From CAZWRV01 sp964636325 (GTDB lineage Bacteria > Verrucomicrobiota > Lentisphaeria > Victivallales > GWF2-50-93): a stretch of DNA of 64,000 nt. The stretch covers positions 1 through 64,000 of the forward strand of contig CAZWRV010000009.1 of assembly GCA_964636325.1 (NCBI GenBank), in the 5' to 3' direction. The translations under genes were made by a program, and so were the position numbers. The notes beneath the pieces were generated by a model that saw nothing but the letters and a program-made list of their open reading frames with translations, did not search any database and had not been told where the DNA came from. Within the stretch, counting starts at the first letter, position 1. Every line of letters starts with the position of its first letter. Shown in pieces: positions 43,309 through 51,891 of this stretch.

Positions 43309-44442
43309 TCAGCACCCATTGTTTTCGTTAAAAACTACCCAAAGGATTGACGGCGGGCTCTCCTTCAGCGGGTCGAGGCGGTCAGCCTGCTCGTAAGCCC
43401 ATTTAATCCATTCAGGAGTAATTATGCGCTTCTTCTTGACAGCCCTTATATAAGCCCTGAGCTGCTTGCTCCTGTTCCACTTCGTCATGTCGGACATCAG
43501 TTTTCCTACCTTGGCCTCCTCCGCCTCGTATCTTTTGATTGCCGCCTCCCTTATGCGCCTTTCCTCTTCAGCCTTTCTTTCCCTCTCCTGGCGCTCAAGC
43601 GTTCTTTCGCGGAGTTTACCGGCAACTGCAATCATGCCGTCGATGAACTCGCTGAGGATGTTTTCAACTTTCTGGAATTTGCCGTCGCTCCAGGTCTTCC
43701 TAAGGCCTTCGCCTCCCCAGCTAAGCTCCTCTATCTTTAGCTTCAACCTTCCGGAATGCCTGCTGACATAATCGTATGGCGTTGGCTCCTTTCGCCCTTC
43801 AGGCAGAGGCTTCAAAACTCTCTCGTAAAGCTCTTCGATGCTGAAATGAACTTTTTCGTCCATAATAATGACAGCTGTCGACTCCTTTCCAGTTCCATCG
43901 AGCAGAGCCATTTTGAATCCGCGTTTTTCAAATTCCTTAATCAGGGTGTCTATGATTAGGAAGGCTCTCCTGAGCTGCTTGTTTGAAACATAGATGCTGA
44001 GACATTCCTTGAGAGGCATATCGGAGCGATACGGGTATTCCTTGCTTTGGCGCATCCTTAGATATTTCCTTGAGGTTTTGATATAGGGATGCGACTTAAG
44101 CAACTTTTCTGGAACCACTATCGGCGCACTCTTTTCTTCGTCTTTTCGCAGGGATGCGACCTTCCTGGCTACAGTCTTGTTTTGCATCTTCATCCTCTCC
44201 TTGTATGGTCTAATTGTCATTACTTCATCGTTATCTCTTCGGGGAAGCGGTTTTCTCCTCGGTTTCTGCCCAGCCTGGACTTTTGCCCAGTAGCCAAGGC
44301 CGGGCAGCGGGATGTCCCTTTTTCTGTATCTTTTGGCCAGTGCGACATCGGAGATTCCGTATTTCTTCGCCAGCTTTACTCTCGGGTGAGCCCATACCTC
44401 CCCATACAATTCCCCCCTGGTGATTTTGATTCCTTCATTCAT
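43309..44442 (-). CDS. Uncharacterised DNA-binding-like protein of mobile-element type
   Basis: This 377-residue protein has an N-terminal segment (ITRGELYGEVWAHPRVKLAKK followed by YGISDVALAKRYRKRDIP and PLPGLGYWAKVQAG) that contains a probable helix-turn-helix (KKYGISDVALAKRYRK). I recognise it as a conserved protein of unknown function found in mobile elements. The middle and C-terminal parts are charged and helical (ERQERERKAEEERRIREAA). The ATG at 44442 follows GGAGGAAATGCG. It is divergent from the excisionase-like gene and marks the left side of the accessory island. A terminator follows its stop. Confidence 0.65.
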   Translation of the reverse strand: MNEGIKITRGELYGEVWAHPRVKLAKKYGISDVALAKRYRKRDIPLPGLGYWAKVQAGQKPRRKPLPRRDNDEVMTIRPYKERMKMQNKTVARKVASLRKDEEKSAPIVVPEKLLKSHPYIKTSRKYLRMRQSKEYPYRSDMPLKECLSIYVSNKQLRRAFLIIDTLIKEFEKRGFKMALLDGTGKESTAVIIMDEKVHFSIEELYERVLKPLPEGRKEPTPYDYVSRHSGRLKLKIEELSWGGEGLRKTWSDGKFQKVENILSEFIDGMIAVAGKLRERTLERQERERKAEEERRIREAAIKRYEAEEAKVGKLMSDMTKWNRSKQLRAYIRAVKKKRIITPEWIKWAYEQADRLDPLKESPPSILWVVFNENNGC

Positions 44443-44605
44443 CGCATTTCCTCCGTTTAAGTCAATTCCGTCAAGATAATAATTTAGTCCAGTCAAGATG
44501 AATCCAGAAATAAAAAATCCAGTATTGAAAGTTCTGTCCTTGAAACTTATTGTATGAAACTGTGTGACTTTATATGATTCTATTAGAACCCTCAGGGGGT
44601 GCGTG

Positions 44606-44815
44606 ATGAAAGAGGAGAAATGGCTGTCGCTGGATGAAATCGCCGCATATCTCCAAGTCCGACGGGAGAGCCTCTACAGATGGCTTGTCTCAAAGAAGAT
44701 GCCCGGACACAAGGTCGGCCGCCACTGGAGGTTCAAACGAAGCGAAGTTGACAGGTGGATAAAAAGCGGAGGCGCATCCGACAAAGCTTTCGACAAGGAC
44801 AATTGGAATGACTGA
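44606..44815 (+). CDS. Excisionase/MerR-like helix-turn-helix protein
   Basis: The 69-residue protein has the HTH_17 pattern: WLSLDEIAAYLQVRRESLYRWL followed by KMPGHKVGRHWRFKRSEVDRWI. This winged-helix family includes phage excisionases and small regulators. The ATG at 44606 has an AGGGGG upstream. Its end overlaps the following AlbA_2 gene by 8 bp, so the two are translated together and may act as a pair. Confidence 0.85.
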   Translation: MKEEKWLSLDEIAAYLQVRRESLYRWLVSKKMPGHKVGRHWRFKRSEVDRWIKSGGASDKAFDKDNWND

Positions 44816-46178
44816 ATCCAACAGGATAGAATACAAGCGCGAACTTACCGACTCCCTGGAGAAGTCTGCCGTCTCTTTCCTGAACTACCGCGACGGCGGG
44901 GTCATATATATCGGCATTGACGGAAAGACAGGAGATGCCTGCGGCGTTCGAGATGTGGACTCTGTCCAGCTCCAGATAAAAGACCGGATGAAAAACAACA
45001 TCTCCCCTTCCTGTCTTGGCCTCTTCGATGTCATCCACGAGGTCAAGGACGGCAAAGACATCATAAAAATCAACCTGGCGAGCGGTCCGGAGAAGCCTTA
45101 CTACCTGAAAAAGCTTGGAATGTCGGAAAAAGGCTGTTTCATCCGCGTCGGAAGCGCCTCGGAGCCGATGAGCACCAGGATGATAGAGGACATCTTCTCC
45201 CGACGGACGCGCAATTCTATCGCCAGGATGAAATCCCCGCGCCAGGACTTGTCATTCGAACAGTTGAAAATCTACTATCAGGAGGCGGGGCTCACACTGA
45301 ACGACAAGTTTGCCGCCAATCTTGAACTCCTGACCGACGAGGGAGCCTATAATTATGCGGGCTACCTGCTTGCAGACCAGAACGGGAATTCTGTCCAAGT
45401 GGCGAAGTATGCCGGAACCGACCGCGTTGACCTGCGCGAAAGCAAGGAATACGGCTACTGCTGCCTGGTCAAGACCTGCAAGTCCGTTCTCGACCGCTTA
45501 GAAGGCGTGGAGAACAGGGTCATCAACAAAATCACACCTGGAAGGCGTATCAACCGTCCATACTGGGATACTGTCGCACTGCGCGAAGCTGTCATCAATG
45601 CCATCATACACAATGACTATTGCTCGGAGCTGGTTCCGAAATTCGAGATTTTCTCAGACCGTTTGGAGATTACATCTGCGGGAGCCATCCATTCCGGCCA
45701 GGAACAGGAGGATTTCTTCGCTGGATACTCGAATCCCCGCAACAAAACCCTGATGAGGGTCTTCAAGGATTTGGGGCTTGTTGAATATCTCGGCTCCGGA
45801 ATGCCACGCATACTTAAGGCATATCCCCGGACGGCCTACACCTTTTCCGCCCACTTCATCCGGACAGCCTTCCCGATTTCAAAGGAGGCTCTTGCATTGG
45901 AGAAAGAGGTAGCCGGAAAAACGGTCACAAAACCAAAGCAGGACGGGTTGGTGGATAGGTTGGCAGAAGGGTTGGTAGAAAGCCAGCAGAGGATTTTGCA
46001 TCTGGTCACTGAGAAACCGGATATTCCCAAGCGTGAAATGGCAAAACAAATTGGCATAAGCACCACCGCTATAGACAAAAATATCGCATCTCTGAAAAGT
46101 AAGGGGTTGCTGAAACGCATAGGTTCAGATAAAACTGGCCATTGGGAAATTCCAGCTATGGAAGACCTAAATCATTAA
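44808..46178 (+). CDS. AlbA_2/Schlafen-type ATP-binding regulator
   Basis: The 456-residue protein has an N-terminal AlbA_2 (Schlafen AAA_4) domain (residues ~1-130; RIEYKRELTDSLEKSAVSFLNYRDGG, IGIDGKTGDACGV). The central HATPase-type region has LVEYLGSGMPRILKAY (near residue 320). The C-terminal ~60 residues form a winged helix (PDIPKREMAKQIGISTTAIDKNIASLKSKG). Such proteins are common in defence islands and prophages as regulators or effectors. It overlaps the upstream HTH gene by 8 bp. A second AlbA_2 protein is encoded inside the restriction operon. Confidence 0.85.
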   Translation: MTESNRIEYKRELTDSLEKSAVSFLNYRDGGVIYIGIDGKTGDACGVRDVDSVQLQIKDRMKNNISPSCLGLFDVIHEVKDGKDIIKINLASGPEKPYYLKKLGMSEKGCFIRVGSASEPMSTRMIEDIFSRRTRNSIARMKSPRQDLSFEQLKIYYQEAGLTLNDKFAANLELLTDEGAYNYAGYLLADQNGNSVQVAKYAGTDRVDLRESKEYGYCCLVKTCKSVLDRLEGVENRVINKITPGRRINRPYWDTVALREAVINAIIHNDYCSELVPKFEIFSDRLEITSAGAIHSGQEQEDFFAGYSNPRNKTLMRVFKDLGLVEYLGSGMPRILKAYPRTAYTFSAHFIRTAFPISKEALALEKEVAGKTVTKPKQDGLVDRLAEGLVESQQRILHLVTEKPDIPKREMAKQIGISTTAIDKNIASLKSKGLLKRIGSDKTGHWEIPAMEDLNH

Positions 46179-46462
46179 AGGAAACGCCTGCTGGCGAACT
46201 GCCTAATCTTCTTTCAAAAGAATCCCACAAATGGATTGATGACAATGAAAAACTGATAAGGCAGGCGCTGAGAGACATGAATTTTCTTCTCCTTGTCTGT
46301 GGAGACCGTATCCACCCAAGTCTCATAGACCACCTCGAAATGTTAAAAGAAAATTTCAGCCATGTGAATATGTTTAATCTAAGGGGGCCCCCCTATCCCG
46401 GCTCGCTTCGCTCGCCCTTTTTTACACATTTAGAGTCAGCAAAAAAAACGGGAAAGCAGTAG
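46142..46462 (+). CDS. Short possibly truncated protein after the AlbA_2 gene
   Basis: This 106-residue frame overlaps the AlbA_2 gene by 37 bp in another frame. The central part (KWIDDNEKLIRQALRDMN, LLVCGDRIHPSLIDHLEML) is convincingly protein-like, but the C-terminus changes to low-quality sequence (GPPYPGSLRSPFFT) at a GGGGGCCCCCC tract near 46385. It may be a fragment cut at an insertion junction. The function is unknown. Confidence 0.35.
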   Translation: MGNSSYGRPKSLKETPAGELPNLLSKESHKWIDDNEKLIRQALRDMNFLLLVCGDRIHPSLIDHLEMLKENFSHVNMFNLRGPPYPGSLRSPFFTHLESAKKTGKQ

Positions 46463-46513
46463 CTTGTGGAGGAACTTGTTCGCTGGTAAGCCTGACAAAA
46501 GTTTGGGCAGAAG

Positions 46514-46566
46514 GGAACCCCGGTTCCACCGGAACCTCTTCTGATCCAGGAAGCCTTTTCTGGATC
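46514..46566. repeat. Short inverted repeats between island units
   Basis: GGAACC-cc-GGTTCC (46514-46527) is followed by another GGAACC. GATCCAG-aagcctttt-CTGGATC (46543-46566, arms 7 bp) lies next to it. They sit in the 211-bp gap between the AlbA_2 unit and the restriction operon, whose genes run in the opposite direction. Confidence 0.5.
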
Positions 46567-46673
46567 GTTGAGCCCCAAGCTGCGGTGTTGACCCTGCCGG
46601 ATCATCAACTGGCCCTTCCTGATCGCGCTGGAGTACCAAATGACGGTTTCTGGAAATCCGCCCCGGCTCCGTT

Positions 46674-47390
46674 TCAATACCCCCAGTCCTCGTGGCTGAC
46701 CGGCAGCCTGTTGAGCTGGTCGCGGCAGGATCGCCATTTCGGCATGAGGCCGTCCATCAGCTCCACAAAGCGCCGACTGTGCGTCGGCTCCAGAATGTGC
46801 GCCATCTCGTGGACGACGATGTATTCCAGGCACTCCAAGGGCTTCCTGGCCAGGTCGGTGTTGAGCCGGATGCTCCTTGCCCTATGGTTGCAGCTGCCCC
46901 ACTTCGTCCTCATCCGTTGGACGAAGAACCGGTCTACCTTGACGCCGACCAGCGGCTCCCACTTCGCGATGATGGCCGGAACCGCTTTCTTCAACTGGCC
47001 GCGATACCACTCGTCCAAGATGGCCTGCCGCCTTCCGGTATCCGTCCCCGGCCGGACATGCAGGATCATTCGGCTGTGCTTGAGCTCGACGGACGGCGGC
47101 GCGTCGACCTCGACCACCTTGAGCAAATAGCGCCGCCCCCAGAGGTAGTGGCTTTCCCTGTCCAGATACTCACGCGGCGTCTCGCGCTCCTGATCCCGGA
47201 ACTTCCTCTGCTGCCGCCTTATCCAGTCCAGCTTGGACACGGCGAAGACGCGGATGGTGTCGAGCTTCATCCTTGAGGGGGCGGATATCTTGACTCTTCC
47301 GGTCGGGGGATGGACGCTGAGGTGGATGTTCCTGATGTCCTTCAGCTCCACATCCACGGCCATGTCGCCCAGCTTTATCTGCGTAGCCAT
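46674..47390 (-). CDS. YgjP/SprT-like zinc metallopeptidase
   Basis: The 238-residue protein of the YgjP/DUF45 family has the zinc-binding motif VVHEMAHILEPTHSRRF (HExxH plus a third His; near residues 192-208). The RMRTKWGSCNHRARSIRLN segment is a family hallmark. Its start touches the hsdR stop (TGATG overlap), so it is the last gene of the type I restriction operon, a common position for this family. Whether it processes HsdR or another partner is unknown. Confidence 0.88.
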   Translation of the reverse strand: MATQIKLGDMAVDVELKDIRNIHLSVHPPTGRVKISAPSRMKLDTIRVFAVSKLDWIRRQQRKFRDQERETPREYLDRESHYLWGRRYLLKVVEVDAPPSVELKHSRMILHVRPGTDTGRRQAILDEWYRGQLKKAVPAIIAKWEPLVGVKVDRFFVQRMRTKWGSCNHRARSIRLNTDLARKPLECLEYIVVHEMAHILEPTHSRRFVELMDGLMPKWRSCRDQLNRLPVSHEDWGY

Positions 47391-50300
47391 CAGTATTCGC
47401 TCTGCGCCTTGATGATGAGGAATATGCGCTCCACCTCGTCGGTGTCGTGGAGGATTCCGTAGAGCGCCGCCTTGATGACCTGTTCGCGGGCCCTGACTCC
47501 GCGCCAGCCGTCCGGCCGGTCCTTCTTCACCGCCGCGTCTATCCTGACGGCCAGGTCGAGAGCGGGATCGTGCGGTCTGCCGGCATAGCCGGAGATGCTT
47601 TCGGCCGGTCCCGGCTGCTTCTTTCCGGCAAGATACTTCTTGAGGTTGTTGTAGAGGGCGCGGCGGCCAGGCGTGCCAAGCTCCTCCGGCGTGTCGTCGG
47701 CCTTCCCGGCCTCCACGCGCTTCACAAGTTCGGCGATGCGCCTCAGATACTCCTCGTATTCGATGGCCCTGGCCTTGCGCAGTTCGATAAGCTCCTGGAG
47801 CTGCGCCGACATCGTGTCGTAGAAGGCCGGGTCGTTGAGGTGCTCCTTGATGATCTTGCGACGGACATTGTTCTCGATTGTCTCGGCGACCGCGTTCCTG
47901 TCGCCCTTGATTTCCTGGAGCTTTTCGGAGATGGCCTTTGCGATGCCTGTCTTCACGATCAGCTCAAGGAGGCCGATCTCCCCGAACGGCGATATCTTCC
48001 TCGGCTCGTCGGCGTCGATGTAGGTGTCTATGAGGTGGCGCATGTCGGCCTCGTATGCCTTGAGGTCCAGGCTTTCGCCGCTGGCCTTGCGGATGATCTC
48101 GCGCAGGTTCAGATAGTGGTCCATCTGCTTCTTGATTCTGGCGATGTCCTCCTCGTCGTATCCGGCCTCCTCCAGCTCGTCTGCGATGCCCGCGTAGGCG
48201 CGGACGAGCGCCACCGTCGCCTTGTAAAGGGAGGCGCGCTGGGGTTCGCGCTCCTCAAGGTCTCCGGGCTTCTCGGTGTTCCCGCAGAAATAATGTATGT
48301 GCTCCAGTTCTCCCCTGGGCGCTTCGACAGGCTCGCAAAGCAGCGCCGCCGCCTCCAGCGCGTTGTCCAGGCGCTCCCTGCCTTTCTTCAGGCGGTCGTG
48401 CAGGAGCACGTCGGGATCGGCTCCGCCCGCGCTGCGGTCCAGCTCGGACGTATAGACCGCGATGGCGTCCTCGACCTTCCTGAACAGGTCCTTGTAGTCC
48501 ACGATGTAGCCGAACTCCTTGTCGTCGCCGTCGAGCCGGTTGGTGCGGCATATCGCCTGGAAGAGCCCATGGTCCTGCATCGACTTGTCTATGTAGAGGT
48601 ATGTGCACGGCGGCGCGTCGAACCCTGTCAGCAGCTTGTCGACCACCACGAGGAGCTTCATGTTCGCGGGCTGTTCCGTGAACAGCTTCTTGGAGTCGTC
48701 CTCGTAGGTCTCGGTCTTCGTCATGTTCGGCCTGGGCTTGACGTCCTTCAGCAGCTCGGTGTAGGTGTTGAAGATGAACTGCCTGTCGGTCTCCGTGTTC
48801 GCGCCGACCTCCTCCTTGGTCACGTCCTGCGCCTGCGGGTTGTAGGATGTCACCACCGCGCACTTCCCCTTGAACGGGGTCTTCTGCAGCAGCGCGAAAT
48901 ATTTGCACGCCTCGTAGATGCTCGACGCCACCAGCATCGCGTTGCCGCGTTCGCCGGACAGGCGGGGCTTGACGCTGAAGTCGAAGACGATGTCGGCTAT
49001 CACCCTGTCCATGCGCGACCGGGAGCTCAGGACGTTCTGCATCGTGACCCACTGCCGCTTGAGCTCGTCCTTCTGCCAGCTGTTGAGCGCCTTGGTCTTC
49101 GCGTCGAACCAAGCGTCTATCTTCTCCTGGGAGCCGAGCCTCTGGTCTATGTCCCGCGCCTCGTAGACTAGGTCGAGAATCACGCCGTCCTCGACGCCCT
49201 CGTTGAACTTGTAGGTGTGGATGTAGCCGCCGAAGACCTCCAGGCTCGTCTGGCGGTCCTTCGCAAGCAGCGGCGTGCCGGTGAAGCCGATGAACACGGC
49301 GTCGGGCATCATGGCCTTCATCACCTTGTGCAGCTTGCCGCTCTGCGTGCGGTGGCACTCGTCCACGAAGACGAATATCTCGCCTACGGTCCTGCTCGGC
49401 TGCGCCTGCAGATCCCTGATGAACGCGTCGAAGTCGTCCACGTCCCTCCTGCCGAACTTGTGGACCAGCGAGCATAGGAGACGCGGCCTCGCCTGTCCGA
49501 GCCGCCTCATAAGGTCGCTTCCGCTCGTCGTGCGGTGTATCTTCTCCCCGGCGTCTGTGAACACGTCCTTGATCTGCTTGTCCAGTTCGTCGCGGTCGGT
49601 GATTATCGCGACCCTGGCCTTCGGCTTGTTCTCCAGTATCCACTTGGCCAGCAGGACCATCACGATGCTCTTGCCGCTGCCCTGGGTGTGCCAGATGATG
49701 CCGCCCTTGTAGGCGTCCACGTGCTCCTGCGCCGCCTTGATCCCGAAATACTGGTGGGCGCGGGGCAGCTTCTTTATGCCGCCGTCGAAGAGGACGAAGT
49801 CGTGCATCAGCTCTATGAGGCGGTCCTTCCTGCACATCTTCATCAGATACTTGTCCAGCTTGAAGCGGCTGTCGTCGTCCTCGTCCTCCTTCCACTTCAT
49901 GAAGTATTTCTCGGGCGTGAGGACGGTTCCGTACTGCAGCCCCTCGGAGTCGTTGCCCGCGAAGACGAACTGCACGGTGCTGAAGAACCACTCGTTGAAC
50001 TCCGGCTGCTGGTTGGACAGGTTCTGCCGGATGCCGTCGTTGATGCTGACCCGGCTCTTCTTCAGCTCCAGGACGCCGACGGCGATGCCGTTCACATAGA
50101 GGACTATATCCGGCCGCCGCTCGTGGTTGCCGCGCAGCGTCACCTCCTCGGCGATGGCGAAGTCGTTCTTCTCCGGATGCTCCCAGTCTATCAGGTGGAC
50201 GGTCTCGGTCACCTTGCCGGCCTCGATCTTGACGGGCGCTCCGTAGCGCAGGATGCCGTAGGCCTCCTTGTTGTTGTCGTAGAGGCTGCGGCCGTGCTTG

Positions 50301-50512
50301 TCGGCCTCGGCGTGGAGCATGTGCAGCGCTCGTGAAATCTGGTCCTGCGAGTAGCCGGCCCTCTTAAGGTAGGCGGCGAGCAGCCCCTCCTCGATGTTGC
50401 TGTTGCCGTCGCGGTCGGTCCAGTCGCCGAGATAGCGGTAGCCCAGCTCGTCCCTGAAGAGCCTGACTATCCTGTCCTGGGTCTCGCGCTCCGGCTTGCC
50501 GACTTCGCTCAT
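47390..50512 (-). CDS. hsdR: Type I restriction enzyme R subunit
   Basis: The 1040-residue HsdR has an N-terminal PD-(D/E)xK nuclease motif (RPDIVLYVNGIAVGVLELKK, near residue 135), then the SF2 helicase motor with Walker A TQGSGKSIVMVLL (near residue 280) and the DEAD-like box VDECHRTQSG (near residue 390). The C-terminal helical region binds the methyltransferase. It translocates and cleaves unmodified DNA. GGAGG precedes the ATG at 50512, which overlaps the upstream stop in ATGA form. The length is usual for HsdR. Confidence 0.96.
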   Translation of the reverse strand: MSEVGKPERETQDRIVRLFRDELGYRYLGDWTDRDGNSNIEEGLLAAYLKRAGYSQDQISRALHMLHAEADKHGRSLYDNNKEAYGILRYGAPVKIEAGKVTETVHLIDWEHPEKNDFAIAEEVTLRGNHERRPDIVLYVNGIAVGVLELKKSRVSINDGIRQNLSNQQPEFNEWFFSTVQFVFAGNDSEGLQYGTVLTPEKYFMKWKEDEDDDSRFKLDKYLMKMCRKDRLIELMHDFVLFDGGIKKLPRAHQYFGIKAAQEHVDAYKGGIIWHTQGSGKSIVMVLLAKWILENKPKARVAIITDRDELDKQIKDVFTDAGEKIHRTTSGSDLMRRLGQARPRLLCSLVHKFGRRDVDDFDAFIRDLQAQPSRTVGEIFVFVDECHRTQSGKLHKVMKAMMPDAVFIGFTGTPLLAKDRQTSLEVFGGYIHTYKFNEGVEDGVILDLVYEARDIDQRLGSQEKIDAWFDAKTKALNSWQKDELKRQWVTMQNVLSSRSRMDRVIADIVFDFSVKPRLSGERGNAMLVASSIYEACKYFALLQKTPFKGKCAVVTSYNPQAQDVTKEEVGANTETDRQFIFNTYTELLKDVKPRPNMTKTETYEDDSKKLFTEQPANMKLLVVVDKLLTGFDAPPCTYLYIDKSMQDHGLFQAICRTNRLDGDDKEFGYIVDYKDLFRKVEDAIAVYTSELDRSAGGADPDVLLHDRLKKGRERLDNALEAAALLCEPVEAPRGELEHIHYFCGNTEKPGDLEEREPQRASLYKATVALVRAYAGIADELEEAGYDEEDIARIKKQMDHYLNLREIIRKASGESLDLKAYEADMRHLIDTYIDADEPRKISPFGEIGLLELIVKTGIAKAISEKLQEIKGDRNAVAETIENNVRRKIIKEHLNDPAFYDTMSAQLQELIELRKARAIEYEEYLRRIAELVKRVEAGKADDTPEELGTPGRRALYNNLKKYLAGKKQPGPAESISGYAGRPHDPALDLAVRIDAAVKKDRPDGWRGVRAREQVIKAALYGILHDTDEVERIFLIIKAQSEY

Positions 50513-51891
50513 TTCAAAACCTCCCAACGGCCGCCTTTGGCAGGGCCCACACGGTTTATCGCTTTATCGGTCTTCATTTTGCGGATCTGCATTTCAATGG
50601 CCCGTGTGGTCTTAGTAAGTATTTCAGCAATCTCGGGTATCGTGATATCCGGCCTTTGTCGCATCAACTCAATAATTTTCCCCGAAGTTTTCCCCGAAGT
50701 TTTCCCCGAAGTTTCCATAGTAGTGTTTTCCCCGGCCTTTTCATCCAACCCGGAGCCTTTGTATCCTGCGGGGATGATGTCAAGATACGCCTTTGGAAAT
50801 GGAAACTCGATCCACATGTCCCCGGGTTGATAGCGGATCTTTGGTTCCGGCGATTCCGCCTCGCGGCAGGCGTCAAGTATCCGCTGTATCCCTCTGCCCC
50901 AGGCCTCGATCTCACCGGCGCGGAAGAACGCGTTGGCGATGAACGGGTTGAACGGCACGGAGGAGTGCGGCTTCAGAAGCTTGTCCAGCGACCAGTGCGG
51001 CGGCAGCTCGCCCGGATTCCAGATTGCCAGCCGGTCGCCATACACGCGGATTTGTATCGGCGAGGTCACAGCATAGTCGCGATGTATGACGGCATTGAGG
51101 ACCGCCTCGCGCAGGGCGTCCTCCGGCACGGGCAGCGACTCCACCCTGTTGATGCCCCTGTAGCTGATCGCCGCCTTGAGATATTTCGACAGCAGAACCT
51201 CGATCGTCTTCTGCGCCTGCGTGAAGAGGTCGCCGTGTATCTCGTCGTGGTAGAGCAGCTCGGACTCCGTCCTGAAATATCCTATCTTGACGAACGCCCC
51301 TGTGACATAATGCTCGGGATCCGCATGGAACAGCAGGACCGCCGCCCGCTTAAGGTAGCTCCCCTCGGTGAGCTTCAGCTTCTCCAGAAGCCCCGGAGTA
51401 GGCTCGCGCAGGACGCTCTCGTCCAGACGGCGGCTCTGCTTCGCCAGCTTGCGGAACGCCGACACAGCCTCCTTCGAAAGGTCGCGGACTCCCACATGCG
51501 GCACCGGCGCGCCGTCCCACGTCTTCCCGTATTTCTTCATCAGGAATCGATCCAGCGCCGCCCCCTTGAGCATCTGGTTGGTGCTGCCGCTCCGGTAATG
51601 GTATTCCCCCTTGTAGCTGATCGGGCTCGGATATGGCTCGACGTGGATCTCGACCAGATCCTTGCCGTCCTCGGGCTTCAGCTTCACGTCCGCCATGATG
51701 CCGAGCACGTCCCTGATTTTGTTCGGAAGATCCACCATCAGCTTCCCGGCCTTGTCGACGCCGACAGCCTGCCCCCTGTCGTTCTTTCCGATGACAAGGG
51801 TGCCGCCTTCCGTATTCGCAAAGCCGCATATCCAGCGGAGATATTCGTCCCGCCAGGTCTCCTTCCACTCGATGTTATGGGATTCTTTCAT
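50509..51891 (-). CDS. AlbA_2/Schlafen-type regulator inside the restriction operon
   Basis: The 460-residue protein has an AlbA_2 domain (residues ~1-130; NIEWKETWRDEYLRWICGFAN, IGKNDRGQAVGV), a HATPase-like region (EAWGRGIQRILDACREAESP) and a C-terminal winged helix (IIELMRQRPDITIPEIAEIL). A linker of three TSGK units (50676-50711) precedes the winged helix. It is coupled by ATGA overlaps to hsdS upstream and hsdR downstream. Such genes are recurrent passengers of type I loci and may control expression or modulate the enzyme. Confidence 0.87.
   Translation of the reverse strand: MKESHNIEWKETWRDEYLRWICGFANTEGGTLVIGKNDRGQAVGVDKAGKLMVDLPNKIRDVLGIMADVKLKPEDGKDLVEIHVEPYPSPISYKGEYHYRSGSTNQMLKGAALDRFLMKKYGKTWDGAPVPHVGVRDLSKEAVSAFRKLAKQSRRLDESVLREPTPGLLEKLKLTEGSYLKRAAVLLFHADPEHYVTGAFVKIGYFRTESELLYHDEIHGDLFTQAQKTIEVLLSKYLKAAISYRGINRVESLPVPEDALREAVLNAVIHRDYAVTSPIQIRVYGDRLAIWNPGELPPHWSLDKLLKPHSSVPFNPFIANAFFRAGEIEAWGRGIQRILDACREAESPEPKIRYQPGDMWIEFPFPKAYLDIIPAGYKGSGLDEKAGENTTMETSGKTSGKTSGKIIELMRQRPDITIPEIAEILTKTTRAIEMQIRKMKTDKAINRVGPAKGGRWEVLK
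50676..50711 (-). repeat. Three tandem 12-bp units in the AlbA_2 gene
   Basis: The unit TTTTCCCCGAAG (plus strand) occurs three times head-to-tail. On the coding strand each encodes TSGK in frame, so unit gain or loss would alter linker length without a frameshift. Confidence 0.85.

Noticed and set aside
46393..46833. 146-residue minus-strand frame across the metallopeptidase gene end
   Set aside because: It is largely antisense or out of frame with the metallopeptidase and has no coherent protein features; it may contain old transposon sequence but I cannot support that.
47447..49171. 574-residue plus-strand frame opposite hsdR
   Set aside because: It lies antisense within hsdR, which has intact nuclease and helicase motifs; no protein family pattern is seen in the opposite frame.
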